DNA of 13,135 nucleotides from Ichthyophonus hoferi (GCA_002751075.1 NAOQ01000647.1:1-13135), one strand, 5' to 3'; shown: positions 1 through 9,262, counted from the stretch's first letter. Notes: generated by a model not told the origin, from the sequence alone. Program-made: numbers and translations.

Positions 1-3000
1 CATATCCCTTGAAGGCATCTGCAAATAGGTGTTACATTCTATTAATAGAAAAACCAACTCTTCTATCAATACCAAGTGTGTGTAGAGAAAAATAAATTAA
101 TGATGGGCCAAAGTAAATGCTTCTAATAATAACTTTTATAATAGTTTCCTTTTATAAATTCCATTTACACTTTCACCCTATCTATGCTATATTGGCCTGA
201 CTAATAGCATGAATGATCCCATAGATTAACCCTTTTAGTAAATTTTACTACACATTTTCGACTGCATATTTTTGAATATGTGGTCATACTGCATCACATT
301 ATTATTTCATGGGCCTGTCCCGATAGTTAGAATAAAAGATAACACATATGAAACATACAGAGAGAGAGAAGTGGGTAATAAAAATAATCATCCATATAAA
401 CTTACATTCTATTTTTTCCTCTTGGCTTCCCTTACAGAGTACAGAGAGACCGCACACTAGCTCCCTAAAATCAATCATACCGTCACCATCCTAGGGGAGA
501 TAAGCAGGTAAGAAACTCCTATATATATATATATATATATGATAGTATATATGCTAGTATGTATGTATGTATGTATGTATGTATGTATGCATGTATGTAT
601 GTATGTATGCATGACTTGCCGATAATTGATAACGAGTACTAGAAACATTAAAATGCGACTGACAATTGAATGCTTAATGCATGATACCTAACCAATAAGA
701 TAAATAAACTATATAAATCAGGCGGTAATCCTTCAGATATACTCTAATAGTTAATATATCTGATCCGATCGTTCGACCAGAAGTTCTTACTTATTATTGA
801 AGAATCAGTAATTCTATATATTTATACTTTATTTTTAATGTTTATACCTCGATATAAGGCCAATCATACCTGATCAAAAAAGTTAAATATCCTTTCAGTA
901 ACAAGGTTAGGATCAACCCCCAGAGGTCCAAGGCACCTTTCAAATGTGCTATTATCAATGCCTTCACTACCAGATAATGACTTGAATTGCTCGTATAGGG
1001 CCTCTAGTTCTACCTGATCGACTAGACATATAGGTATAGAGAGAGGAGAGGGAGAGGAGATGGAATGAAGAGAAGGGTGGGAATAAGAAAATATTATGTT
1101 AGGGAGATGTGTAGGGTGGAGCGAGACAACATTGAAAGGGAAAGAGTCGTACAGTAAATATCGTGGGAAAAAACATAACATTGGCAATAGCAATAACAAT
1201 AATAATACTAATAATAAAAAAACGAAAAAAAAACAATCGCAATAACAATAGCAAGAGCAAAAACAATAGCATTAATATTGTATTTTTAAAACACATCCCT
1301 TCCAGTAATAAACCAACACATACTCCTTCCCCTCCAATTACATACTTCTAAATCTCCTTCACGCACCAAAATGCTTTTTCTTTTATGTGCGACACCCCGA
1401 AGTATAGAAATTGACCTACAAAGACATGTCAACGTGAGTATACAATAGGAATATACAAATAAGCAGAATAAGAAAGAATGAGATAGAGAAAGAAATTATA
1501 AACAGTAGCAGTGGGGAAAGTACGCACAGTGTGTATCTTGCTGTAGACTTCGTAATACTTTAGGAAGCAAAACTGTCTGTGAGTCTACTTTGCCTGTATA
1601 CCGTGGTGAGTATGGTTATAATATGCATTGTATATTGTTATATTATCATATTACTATAGTACTGTATTAGCGTAATACTGTATTAATATATCATGGTATT
1701 ACTATATTATTGCATTATTATATTACCATAGTATTATATATAATATCTATAGAGAATACACATATATATAACATATACCTCCAGGATAAAATACAGGTAA
1801 GAGTGCAGATCGTGGATTGGCTAGTGGGGAGATCGGAATTCGGATTTTCAAAAGCACGTGTGTTTTATCATGCCTAGTCTGTAGATAGATATATGGTGAG
1901 CATGAATAATATACATATCTCATATACATTATATAAAATATACAAAATACAAAAAATATGCACATACACACCAAGATACAAATAATCTATAGTTAATAAT
2001 AAAAAAATATTAGTATAAAACATATTGTACGCAATTGTTCTGACCCGAATATTATCTCTGGGTGTTATTATTATTAGTAATAAGGTATACCCTATTGTTC
2101 TAACTATAATACTATCTCTAGGTATTATTATTAGCAAAAGAGTTATACCACACAGACACGGTGCTATCTTCCCCCCTTCACTATACCTGTGATTCGCATG
2201 CTTCGCACAGATCAAAGTCCACACAGTTGGCACACTTATAACGTACACCTCGTATAGGTGTGGTTTGGCAGGAGTTACAGATCAGGCCTCTGTGGACATA
2301 ACCCTCTGAAATAATAGAGGGAAAGCAGAGAAAGAGAGTGTGGGAGAAAGAGAAAGAGAGAGAGAGGGAGAAAGAGTAAGAAAGAGAAGGAGGTAGAGAG
2401 GGGAGATGGAAGAACGCCAAGGATAAACAGAGAAAAAAAAGAGAACAGTTGAATGATTATTAAATTAGTAAGAGAAGAGAGAGAGAGAGAGAATGCATAT
2501 ATATGTATATTAAATCATTTCGCATAGTATTATGAAAACATAAGAGGGTATGATAGAATGATGAAAGAGAACAATATGTATATACATCGACGTAATAGAT
2601 AAATACATGGATTGTATTATGTTGTAGATCTATCATTCCCTTACAACTAAAACCACTATTGCATACTTATCGCATATATAAAACAATCATATTCATGTAC
2701 CCTCTAGGAATTACATTAATGAAAACAGCTAACACGCACCAATGAACAAATGATATCTTCTGTCATGCACAATCCAGTTAGTCGCCAATTGGTTCGTTAT
2801 CTTCAACTCATTATTCCACTAACCCACATTATAAGAGCAGCAAAAACAAACACCAAACGTCATTATAACCAATTGACATAGTAAACACTACCGTATTGGC
2901 TACCATTAATAACGATTAATAAGACGTAAATATTTTAATTAAAAAAAAGGGACACATATCAATTGTTACCTCACCCACCCACCCACCAAATATCTCTATT

Positions 3001-4697
3001 AAATCCTTTCTCTCTTTCCCTCTTCACCATTAAAACATACCTTTTCTTGCCTGATCTTCTGCAATAGTATACAGTAGATTAAGAAGGTTCTGACTCTCTT
3101 TATCATTCATATTTATATTGCCTAACGGCGTAGAGGTAGTAGATGCAGTCATACCACTAGTTCCCCTTCCAGCATAGGTGTGATTGTGGTTACTGTGTCT
3201 CCTTCTATTATTAATGTTGTTGTTGCTGTCGTTGGCCCAATCATCGCCATCTGTTACATTGGCGCCCAATTGGGTGGCTCCTCTGCCCTCTTTTAAAGAT
3301 ATAAGTACATAAGTAAAAATACGGCTTCGCATATATATAGGCGGGTATATGTAGGTGTGTATGTGCGTCTGCGCATACTGGCGTGTTTAAGGCATGTAGA
3401 AATAAATGTTGGTAGCACATATGGTTCTATGTGTAGGTAGGTACTTAGAGAATTGTGTGTCTTAAAAAAGAAAGAACTGAAGGAGTGGCAGACAGGCGAT
3501 GCGTGTAAATTGGTATTTGTATTCTTAATTACATTTTAAATTAACTTTGTTGTTTGCATGAATAATTATCTGTTTTATGTAATGAATAATTAAAAGATAA
3601 TGCTATACAGGCAAGAAAATAGACATTGGATATGTGATACCATCACTAGGTCAGGCAACATTAATAGTTATGTTTGTGCGTAGATTTCAACTATAGATAG
3701 TTCCTACCATCTTTACACTTGCTTGCAAAATTCTTTATAAGTGTTTTTAAGTATATATGTATGTATGTAGGTAGGTAGGTAGGTATGATAACATGATATC
3801 TTAGAATAAAGTATAATATAAATGATGGCCCATAATTATCATATTTTATATTTCTTATCAGAGAACCATCTGTATATTCACACCATAGGTACCCTTTTCT
3901 GTAATAGTTAGAAATCTATAGTTCATGCTATTTATATTTGTAAAAAATGATATATGATTTAAGTAATGACTTGGTATGAGTCAGTCCTACTTAGCAAGGG
4001 TATACGTAAGGAAGTAAGTGAATAAAAATGGTATTATACACATCTGTATTTACTGGTGTACACTGAGCATGTATATTTAGATTTAATGGTCTTTAACGTA
4101 ATACTAAAGCAGGTATAGGTGAATAAACGTAAAGAGGTGCCTTGTGTTGTGTAGAGTTTGGCTGTTTTTCCTGATTTGTATTTGCACTGTATATACAAGA
4201 ACACTTATTATCTACATTTTTTCTTGTGAATGTATGCGTGTATATCATATCCTTCCAACAAATTTATGTCAATTAGTGTTCTTGCTAGATGGTGAGTAAA
4301 TATTCCAAAAAAATTTAACTCACAAGGTAGTAACTATTTTACTAAATAATCGCGCCCCATTGAATAAGACGCACATTCCCTTCTAGTGTACAATAGTTAT
4401 CTCTCACCTCCATGTCTCTTTGTGTCTCCCCTTCATCCTTCCCCTCTCTTCTATTTCCAACTCTTATAATAAATACACCTAACAACAAAATCCAAGCATC
4501 AGCACATAACAAATTAAGAGTTCTAAAGTTAATGCTTTTATTACAAACATGTTTACTGTATGAACAATCCTACCTCTATCTGTTCTTTCCTCTTTTCCCT
4601 CTACAGCGTCTTCCACCATTGCGCATATTGCTGTATAAGCAACATATAAAGCCATACCAGCCGCTACACCGGCCGCTAGCGGCCCTAACCTAGCCAT
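1..4697 (-). CDS. ZZ-type zinc finger / EF-hand protein with N-terminal membrane anchor (seven exons, 3' end outside window)
   Basis: This split gene reads from the ATG at 4697 through exons 4574-4697, 3041-3289, 2187-2305, 1779-1878, 870-1021, 406-490 and 1-18, and runs off the left edge. Every junction has GT..AG borders and matching phase (1,1,0,1,0,1), giving 282 complete codons. Residues about 5-27 form one hydrophobic segment, a likely signal anchor. Residues 42-110 are a low-complexity N/H/S/T-rich linker. A complete ZZ finger follows: C134/C137, C149/C152, C158/C161 and H167/H171, with the typical YKCANC and FDLCEAC strings. Next is a proline-containing segment ending in VFYPG (to 197), a helical region, and a canonical EF-hand loop D247-E258 (DQDGDGMIDFRE). 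The last visible residues, YAFKGY, look like the entry to a second EF hand. ZZ fingers usually bind proteins and EF hands bind calcium, so a calcium-responsive membrane adaptor is inferred. I recognise the architecture from fungal proteins but know no gene symbol. Confidence 0.85.
521..613. repeat. Compound microsatellite (AT)n then (ATGT)n
   Basis: Ten AT units at 521-540 are followed by a short bridge and about fourteen ATGT-type tetranucleotides from about 556, interrupted twice by ATGC. It lies in intron 5 of the ZZ/EF-hand gene, about 30 bases on the intron side of the exon 6 acceptor. Confidence 0.95.
1036..1085. repeat. Purine-rich GA tract (pyrimidine tract on the transcript strand)
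   Basis: An almost unbroken G/A run on the plus strand. On the minus-strand transcript of the ZZ/EF-hand gene it is a C/U tract about 15 to 65 bases upstream of the acceptor at 1022, in the place of a polypyrimidine tract but much longer than needed. Confidence 0.8.
1184..1273. repeat. Degenerate AATAGC/AATAAC/AAT repeat
   Basis: A-rich low-complexity stretch made of hexamers such as AATAGC and AATAAC grading into AAT trinucleotides and poly-A. It sits in intron 4 of the ZZ/EF-hand gene. Short open frames read through it are not genes. Confidence 0.8.
1615..1745. repeat. AT-rich TATTA/ATATTAC low-complexity tract
   Basis: Repeated variants of TATTAC, ACTATAT and GTATTA on both strands make imperfect palindromes, for example ATGGTA near 1693 pairing with TACCAT near 1725. 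The tract is in intron 4, close to its 5' end. Confidence 0.7.
2034..2150. repeat. Two-copy tandem duplication, period about 60 bp
   Basis: Unit 1 (about 2034-2092) and unit 2 (about 2094-2150) both run from ATTGTTCT through TATCTCT and a TTATTATTA stretch to a TATACC end, with scattered substitutions and short indels. It lies in intron 3 of the ZZ/EF-hand gene, near its 5' side. Confidence 0.8.
2319..2414. repeat. Long purine (GA) tract before an exon
   Basis: Nearly 95 bases of almost pure G/A on the plus strand. On the transcript strand this is a long C/U tract ending about 14 bases from the acceptor at 2306, just before the ZZ-domain exon. A second, shorter GA run lies at about 2470-2491 in the same intron. 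Mirror-like purine tracts of this kind can also form triplex DNA. Confidence 0.85.
2972..2987. repeat. CCCA repeat (GGGT on the transcript strand)
   Basis: CACCCACCCACCCACC reads as GGTGGGTGGGTGGGTG in the pre-mRNA of the ZZ/EF-hand gene, about 55-70 bases inside intron 2 from its donor. It has three GGG runs plus GG, so a quadruplex or a G-run splicing element is possible but unproven. Confidence 0.7.
3751..3786. repeat. Microsatellite (ATGT)n-(AGGT)n
   Basis: About three ATGT units grade into five AGGT units. It lies within the 1284-base intron 1 of the ZZ/EF-hand gene. The rest of that intron is AT-rich sequence in which I see no further exon, and the phases of exons 1 and 2 need none. 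Confidence 0.9.
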
Positions 4698-6103
4698 ATT
4701 CCCTGTGTATATTGCTGACTATTGTATAAGAATCAGACTCTGTTATCCAAGATACTTCTTATTAAAACACTTGAAGTTTTGAGGCAGGTTTATAAAGCAT
4801 ATATAATGTAAAACATAAAATATCATACTGTAAAACATAAAGCATAAAATATCATACTGTAATTAATTAATAATATTTATAATTTTTTTCATAGTGGATT
4901 TATTCTTACACTTTACACTTTACGTTTTGTTTGTTGCAGTATAATAATAAATAGTTTAATTAAATTAAGACTTAAACGAGTCGATCCATGAGCCACTTGT
5001 CTGATCCGCGGGCCGAATTTTATTGGCAGCTGTATTTATGTCCATTTTTATGTTTGTATTTGCCATGGGTAATCCGGCTTATACATAACATGCACTATTA
5101 CACGATAAAGGGCTGTTTAATATATATACATTTTCCTAGAAATAATACCCAATGCGAATAAATATTATATGTAGTGTTATTTCCAGCCCTCTATATAACC
5201 TCACTTCTGTGAGCTTGTTGTGGTTTTCTTTTTCTTTCTGGTTGAGGTATAGTGTATAAATTGAATTAACCGAAAAATTTTAATGTCATATGCAAGCGTC
5301 TTCCTTAAACTGAATTATATTAAATATTATTTTTTAAAAAACAAAACAAATAAATACATAAAGTAAAACAGTGTTGTGATAGATAAGGATATGTTCTGTA
5401 CACATTTAGCTTTCCTTACTAGGGCCGCAGAACTTATTAAACCATAGACAACCGAGTATAATGGATAAATCTTGCCATGTGCTTCATACACTATATTACA
5501 TTACACACTTAGTGTTATATTCTAATAGCCTGTCACGTATCTGCCTAACCATATATAAATTGTGTTTAAAAGTATGTGATATGGTTTAAGAGAACAATCA
5601 ACTTGGATTGCCATACATAGCTATACGTACATAATCAAGGGAATTGATTTTCATCTTACATACTTTCGTAAGCTTTTATTCATTTTAACATTAGGTTGCA
5701 TACGCTGCCGGACTATTCCTGGCACACATTCAAGTGTTTCATTTTTAGTTCTAAAAACTTGGAGTAATATATATACGACAAAACATAACACAATAGTCAA
5801 AGCTTCGAGTCTATTCTCTCCTCGCACTTTCGCATAACTTAGCAGTGTCAAGTATATACGTATAAATAAATAAATACAGGTACCTTATTTAAAGCATTTT
5901 TAGAAAAAAAATTTAAACTTCTATATACTTGCGGTATTTTTCTAAATAAATAATGATCGTAAGCAAAACAAGTTTGTTGCCATTGTAACCAGACACCATA
6001 AAACGTAATGGGTTTGACTAGTTAATTAATAACAAATATAAAATAATGGGACGGAGTGGGGAGGGTGGGTATACTTGGGATGTCCCTATAAAATAAGGTA
6101 AAC
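4698..6103. other. Intergenic region between the two minus-strand genes
   Basis: About 1.4 kb of AT-rich DNA that should hold the 3' UTR of the C2H2 factor (right end) and the promoter and leader of the ZZ/EF-hand gene (left end). I see no clear TATA box or canonical AATAAA directly after the stop at 6104. A frame at 5651-5851 (minus) has no ATG start and no recognisable motif. A GC-richer patch lies at about 4990-5035. Confidence 0.7.
4807..4857. repeat. Short tandem duplication (22 + 29 bp)
   Basis: TGTAAAACATAAAATATCAT followed by AC (4807-4828) is repeated at 4829-4857 with a 7-base insertion that itself copies CATAAAG. It starts 110 bases upstream of the ZZ/EF-hand start codon and may lie in its promoter or leader. 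Confidence 0.85.
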
Positions 6104-8782
6104 TTAAACAATAAATCCTAAGTTATTTGGGAGGTGAGTAGAGCCAGCTTGATGGCCCATGCTCTCAACCTCCAAACGGGGTCGTTTAGTTGCATTCTGT
6201 AGTAGATCGATTGCATGCTGGCTACCAAATTCTGACAACTGCTGTAGGAACTGGTTATTATTGGTGGTATTCGGGTCTCTGGAATTACTGAGAGCGGTCA
6301 AAAGGTGGGCAGCCGCCAAAGCTCCATCCAATGGTTGCTGTCCATTGTGAGTACTATTAAGAGGGGAGACGATGGCAGGAGGGCCAACCATCATTTGTGA
6401 AAAACTGACATTATTAGCCAATGAATTGGACCCCATGGCCTGTGCACCATGACCTGATTGGCCACCATTGCCTAATAGACCGGTCAAAGGTCTAGACCCA
6501 CCATTCTCGTTACTCTCACTTCCCTTTCGCTGTGGCTGTATCTGTGCACCCGCACCCATGTTGAGAGAGTTAGTGGGTTGACCACCTCCAGGTGCCACTG
6601 AAAAAGACGCTATAGGTTGACCATGAGGTAGGGTAGAGGCTACATTCTGTTGTGATGATTGATAGGCATTCTCTTGGGTATATCGGTGCTGTTGTGTACC
6701 TAAACCAGAAGGATCATTTAGCATAGCAGAAGGGGGCATGTAGCCGTTATAGGTAGGTGGGGTAGTACCTGCCTTCGGTGCATACGAAATCGGCTGATTG
6801 GCGTGGGGAGGAACACCTTGGTAATACCACGGCTGTTGTGATTGTTGCATAGCAGCTTGTGGGTTCTGTTGCGGTTGTGAATTCTGCGCACCAGCCTGCT
6901 GATGTTCCTTGGCAAGAGTTACAGCCTGTGCCCGTAAGATATTACTGGTGGGTTCTGCCTTCCTCTTCCGTTCGTGGGCTTGCTCATGACGACGAAGGGT
7001 GGTAAGATCAGCAAATCGTTTCTCACATCCAACAGTTTTACACCAATAAGGCTTCTCACCCGTATGGGTACGAGTATGGTTGTTAAGCTGTGATGACGTA
7101 GTGAACCTCTTACCACACCCCACTGCCTGGCAGGCAAAGGGCTTCTGACCGGTATGTATCCTTGTGTGACGAACCAAGTCACTAGATGTAGTAAAACTCT
7201 TACCACACCTATCGTATTTGCATTTATAGGGCCGCTCCCCTGTATGTGTGCGCATATGTGCTGTAAGATTACTCAAACCTGAAAATCTCTTCCCACAAAC
7301 AATACAAACACGGGGCTTTTCACCCGTGTGAGAGCGATTGTGAGCAACCAGGCAGTTGGCATAGGAGAATTGCTTCCCACATCCCTGTACCTCGCACGTA
7401 AATGGCTTGTCTCCCGAGTGCAACTTGCTATGTTCTGCAAGCATAGCTGACAGAGTAAAACTCTGCCCACATCCCTGGTGCTTACAGATGTAAGGTACTC
7501 CCTCCAAATGTGTTTCAAAGTGGTGGAGGTAAACTTGGGCCGAGGCCATAGGTTCTTGTGCAAGCTTGCATCCATTCCAATAGCATATCCATTGCCCGTT
7601 GGTGTTGTGACCGTGTTGTTGACGAAGATGATCCAAAAGAGAAGCAATGGGGACAGTCTGTCCACACATGCTCCAAGCACATATAGTGTTACCGCTTGAC
7701 CGATCAAATTCATGGTTATGGCACACACCAGGCCCCTTTTCAGCTTTAAGTATCTGTTCATTTACTGGGACAAGTGGTTCTACGCCCATCTGCTGAGAAC
7801 TCATAACATCTGCATTAAAAGCTCGCATATCATTGAGGCTACTAGTAGTAAGAGATTGAGCTTGGTCCTCCCCAGTGCTACTGCCATCAGGTTGCACTCC
7901 GGTGTTCCCAAACATTTGATTGAATGCTACAGATTTGGGTGCGTTATCAGTATCCAAACAGAAATTATTTTGTTGATAGTTAGTTTCTTGGCTATCACTA
8001 CGTTGGCGATTGTTGACATCCATATTACCGTTTCCTTTACCCTGTTGCAGTGACAGCTTTCTTTCTGTAGGGAAGAACATACATTGGTCAGACAAGGACC
8101 CAAAGGAGGGAAGACTATCTGTCTGCACAGGACTACCCATAGATAATTTGGAGTTGCTGTTAGAAATAATACTATTAGGGAGAAGATTAGGTGTGGTTGA
8201 ATTCCCTGACCCACAAAGCAAATTATCGCCCAATAACCACAATTGGGTAGGATGTTCAGAAGCAGAGCTGTGAAGTGGAAGAGAGGAAGTAGGCTGACCT
8301 CCAGAGGTAACTTTTCTCGATACACCCGCGGTTGGTGACACTTGTTTTTGGTTTTGGTAAAGAGATTTTTCCAACTGACGCAGTTGCAAATCCTGTTCAG
8401 CCTGTTCTCTCCTCATTTGTTCATGGCTTACGAATTCCGACTGTAATTGCGTCAATTCTTGTGATTTTCGTAATCCTTGTAGTTCAGGTTCATAGGTTTC
8501 AGATTGACGTTGCAGTTGCTGCTCCTCTTGGTTGTTTAATTGTTGCTGTTGTTGGAAAAGTTGCTGCTGAAATTGAAACTGGTTGGTGAGAGAAGAAAGA
8601 AAATATGGTGACCCAATATCTGTTCTCATCTGGCCCGTGTAGTCCAGTTGCGACAGCATGTCAACCTCCCCGCCTGAATGTTTGTAGGGTTGGCCCCCAT
8701 CTAAATCAAACCCGGCAAGGGTACTATCTTGTTTGAAGTCGTCTGTTGATGTACGAACGAGATGCGAGGATGGTTGTGCCAT
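6104..8782 (-). CDS. Eight-finger C2H2 transcription factor, tandem-CWCH2 class (Zap1/MTF-1/Gli-like)
   Basis: A single uninterrupted 892-residue frame. The first ATG (8780-8782) has A at -3 and G at +4. Residues 66-145 are glutamine-rich and probably coiled coil; 150-350 are disordered and S/N/Q-rich. Eight C2H2 fingers span 368-603: 368-390, 400-425, 433-455, 463-485, 493-513, 521-543, 551-573 and 581-603. Fingers 1 and 2 carry tryptophan between the cysteines (CAWSMC, CYWNGC), the tandem CWCH2 signature of Zap1, Gli/Zic and PacC families; this pair often packs together rather than reading DNA. Fingers 3-8 are regular, joined by linkers such as HTGEKP and HTGERP, and should bind DNA. Finger 5 alone has CX2C spacing; the others have CX4C. 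Basic clusters ERKRK (604-608) and KRPR (866-869) are likely nuclear signals. The tail is Q/P/G/N-rich, as in activation domains. A sequence-specific nuclear regulator is well supported. A zinc- or metal-sensing role is only a guess from the Zap1 and MTF-1 likeness. Confidence 0.93.
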   Translation of the reverse strand: MAQPSSHLVRTSTDDFKQDSTLAGFDLDGGQPYKHSGGEVDMLSQLDYTGQMRTDIGSPYFLSSLTNQFQFQQQLFQQQQQLNNQEEQQLQRQSETYEPELQGLRKSQELTQLQSEFVSHEQMRREQAEQDLQLRQLEKSLYQNQKQVSPTAGVSRKVTSGGQPTSSLPLHSSASEHPTQLWLLGDNLLCGSGNSTTPNLLPNSIISNSNSKLSMGSPVQTDSLPSFGSLSDQCMFFPTERKLSLQQGKGNGNMDVNNRQRSDSQETNYQQNNFCLDTDNAPKSVAFNQMFGNTGVQPDGSSTGEDQAQSLTTSSLNDMRAFNADVMSSQQMGVEPLVPVNEQILKAEKGPGVCHNHEFDRSSGNTICAWSMCGQTVPIASLLDHLRQQHGHNTNGQWICYWNGCKLAQEPMASAQVYLHHFETHLEGVPYICKHQGCGQSFTLSAMLAEHSKLHSGDKPFTCEVQGCGKQFSYANCLVAHNRSHTGEKPRVCIVCGKRFSGLSNLTAHMRTHTGERPYKCKYDRCGKSFTTSSDLVRHTRIHTGQKPFACQAVGCGKRFTTSSQLNNHTRTHTGEKPYWCKTVGCEKRFADLTTLRRHEQAHERKRKAEPTSNILRAQAVTLAKEHQQAGAQNSQPQQNPQAAMQQSQQPWYYQGVPPHANQPISYAPKAGTTPPTYNGYMPPSAMLNDPSGLGTQQHRYTQENAYQSSQQNVASTLPHGQPIASFSVAPGGGQPTNSLNMGAGAQIQPQRKGSESNENGGSRPLTGLLGNGGQSGHGAQAMGSNSLANNVSFSQMMVGPPAIVSPLNSTHNGQQPLDGALAAAHLLTALSNSRDPNTTNNNQFLQQLSEFGSQHAIDLLQNATKRPRLEVESMGHQAGSTHLPNNLGFIV
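6974..7681 (-). other. Zinc-finger array of the C2H2 factor
   Basis: This is the part of the gene that encodes fingers 1-8. The putative DNA-reading helix positions (-1, +3, +6) are L/M/E in finger 3, Y/C/A in finger 4, G/N/A in finger 5, T/D/R in finger 6, T/Q/N in finger 7 and D/T/R in finger 8. Fingers 6 and 7 share the string FTTSS before the helix, which suggests an internal finger duplication followed by divergence of the base-contacting residues. Confidence 0.85.
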
Positions 8783-8796
8783 CTTGCTGTATTATT

Positions 8797-9135
8797 CTGT
8801 ATATTGAGTGAAGTATTAGTACAATATTCTTTGCAAAGTCATATTTCCAAAGAATCCATGTTGTAACTTTTAAAAAGAGAGTCAAGATATCTAACTCTCT
8901 CTTAATCTCTATTTATGTTAAGAGTATAAGCTTTCCTACTCCAGTGTTACCTTTATTTACAATAACCTTGCGTATAATTATAGTGTGACAATACCCGGCT
9001 CGGTTCTACTAGCAGGTGTTATGTTTATTCTGGGAGCGCTTAAAAAGCTACAAAAATGAAGCATCTCCTCATGTCGGCATTGTATAACCAGCAGCTAAAT
9101 AGTATAAGCTATGAGCAAAATGTGTAGATATATAC
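8797..9135 (-). other. Possible 5'-UTR intron of the C2H2 factor gene
   Basis: Fifteen bases upstream of the ATG, the minus strand shows a branch-site-like TACTAAT (8815-8821), then 17 bases further on ATACAG ending at 8797, a textbook 3' splice-site layout. A second AG lies at 8787-8788. The nearest donor-like string I see upstream is TAG|GTATAT at 9135, the same hexamer used by intron 4 of the neighbouring gene. This would give an intron of 339 bases. The acceptor side is suggestive; the donor is a guess, and another candidate GTAAGT begins at 9928. Confidence 0.35.
8816..8859 (-). promoter_or_regulatory. Two overlapping short upstream ORFs before the C2H2 factor
   Basis: If the leader is not spliced here, the transcript meets two short reading frames before the main ATG. 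One has six codons (8859 to 8839, MDSLEI). The other has eight codons (8842 to 8816, MTLQRILY). The stop TGA of the first overlaps the ATG of the second. Such frames can lower or condition translation of a regulator. They would be removed if the proposed leader intron is real, so the two readings compete. Confidence 0.3.
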
Positions 9136-9231
9136 CTATATATCATAAGACGCGCCGTACCTTAAAATAGTTAAACTGATAGTTTTCGCTTATTGACGAA
9201 ATACTTCTAACAACGAAAACAAACGACCTTT

Positions 9232-9262
9232 AAAAAAAAAACATCGCTCAAGGAAAGCGATG
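9232..9262 (-). terminator. Stem-loop followed by ten T (Pol III-terminator-like)
   Basis: On the minus strand, CATCGCT pairs perfectly with AGCGATG (arms 9256-9262 and 9242-9248, seven-base loop) and is followed at once by TTTTTTTTTT (9241-9232). A second small hairpin, AGACC/GGTCT, lies just upstream (arms 9309-9313 and 9298-9302). A hairpin and U-run is the usual 3' end of RNA polymerase III transcripts. I recognise no U6, 7SL, 5S, RNase P or tRNA sequence in front of it and no good A/B box pair, so this is a shape, not an identified gene. Confidence 0.25.

Noticed and set aside
272-460. Plus-strand 62-codon frame
   Set aside because: It is antisense to exon 6 and adjacent introns of the ZZ/EF-hand gene and has no features of its own.
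4412-4693. Plus-strand 93-codon frame
   Set aside because: It is antisense to exon 1 of the ZZ/EF-hand gene and a pyrimidine-rich intron stretch; its leucine and proline content follows from base composition.
5651-5851. Minus-strand 66-codon frame with a hydrophobic stretch
   Set aside because: It begins at TTG, not ATG, has no recognisable domain, and AT-rich DNA often gives hydrophobic chance frames.
7273-7761. A 162-codon minus-strand frame and several plus-strand frames inside 6159-8589
   Set aside because: They overlap the C2H2 factor in other frames; the zinc-finger frame fully explains the region.
8871-8904. AAGAGAGT/ACTCTCT inverted repeat upstream of the C2H2 factor
   Set aside because: Short and made of simple GA/TC sequence, so chance pairing is likely.
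9159-9169. ACCTTAAAATA, and ACCTTTAAAA near 9227, as Zap1-type zinc-response elements (ACCTTNAAGGT) for autoregulation
   Set aside because: Only the left half of the palindrome matches, and such half-sites are expected by chance in A/T-rich DNA.
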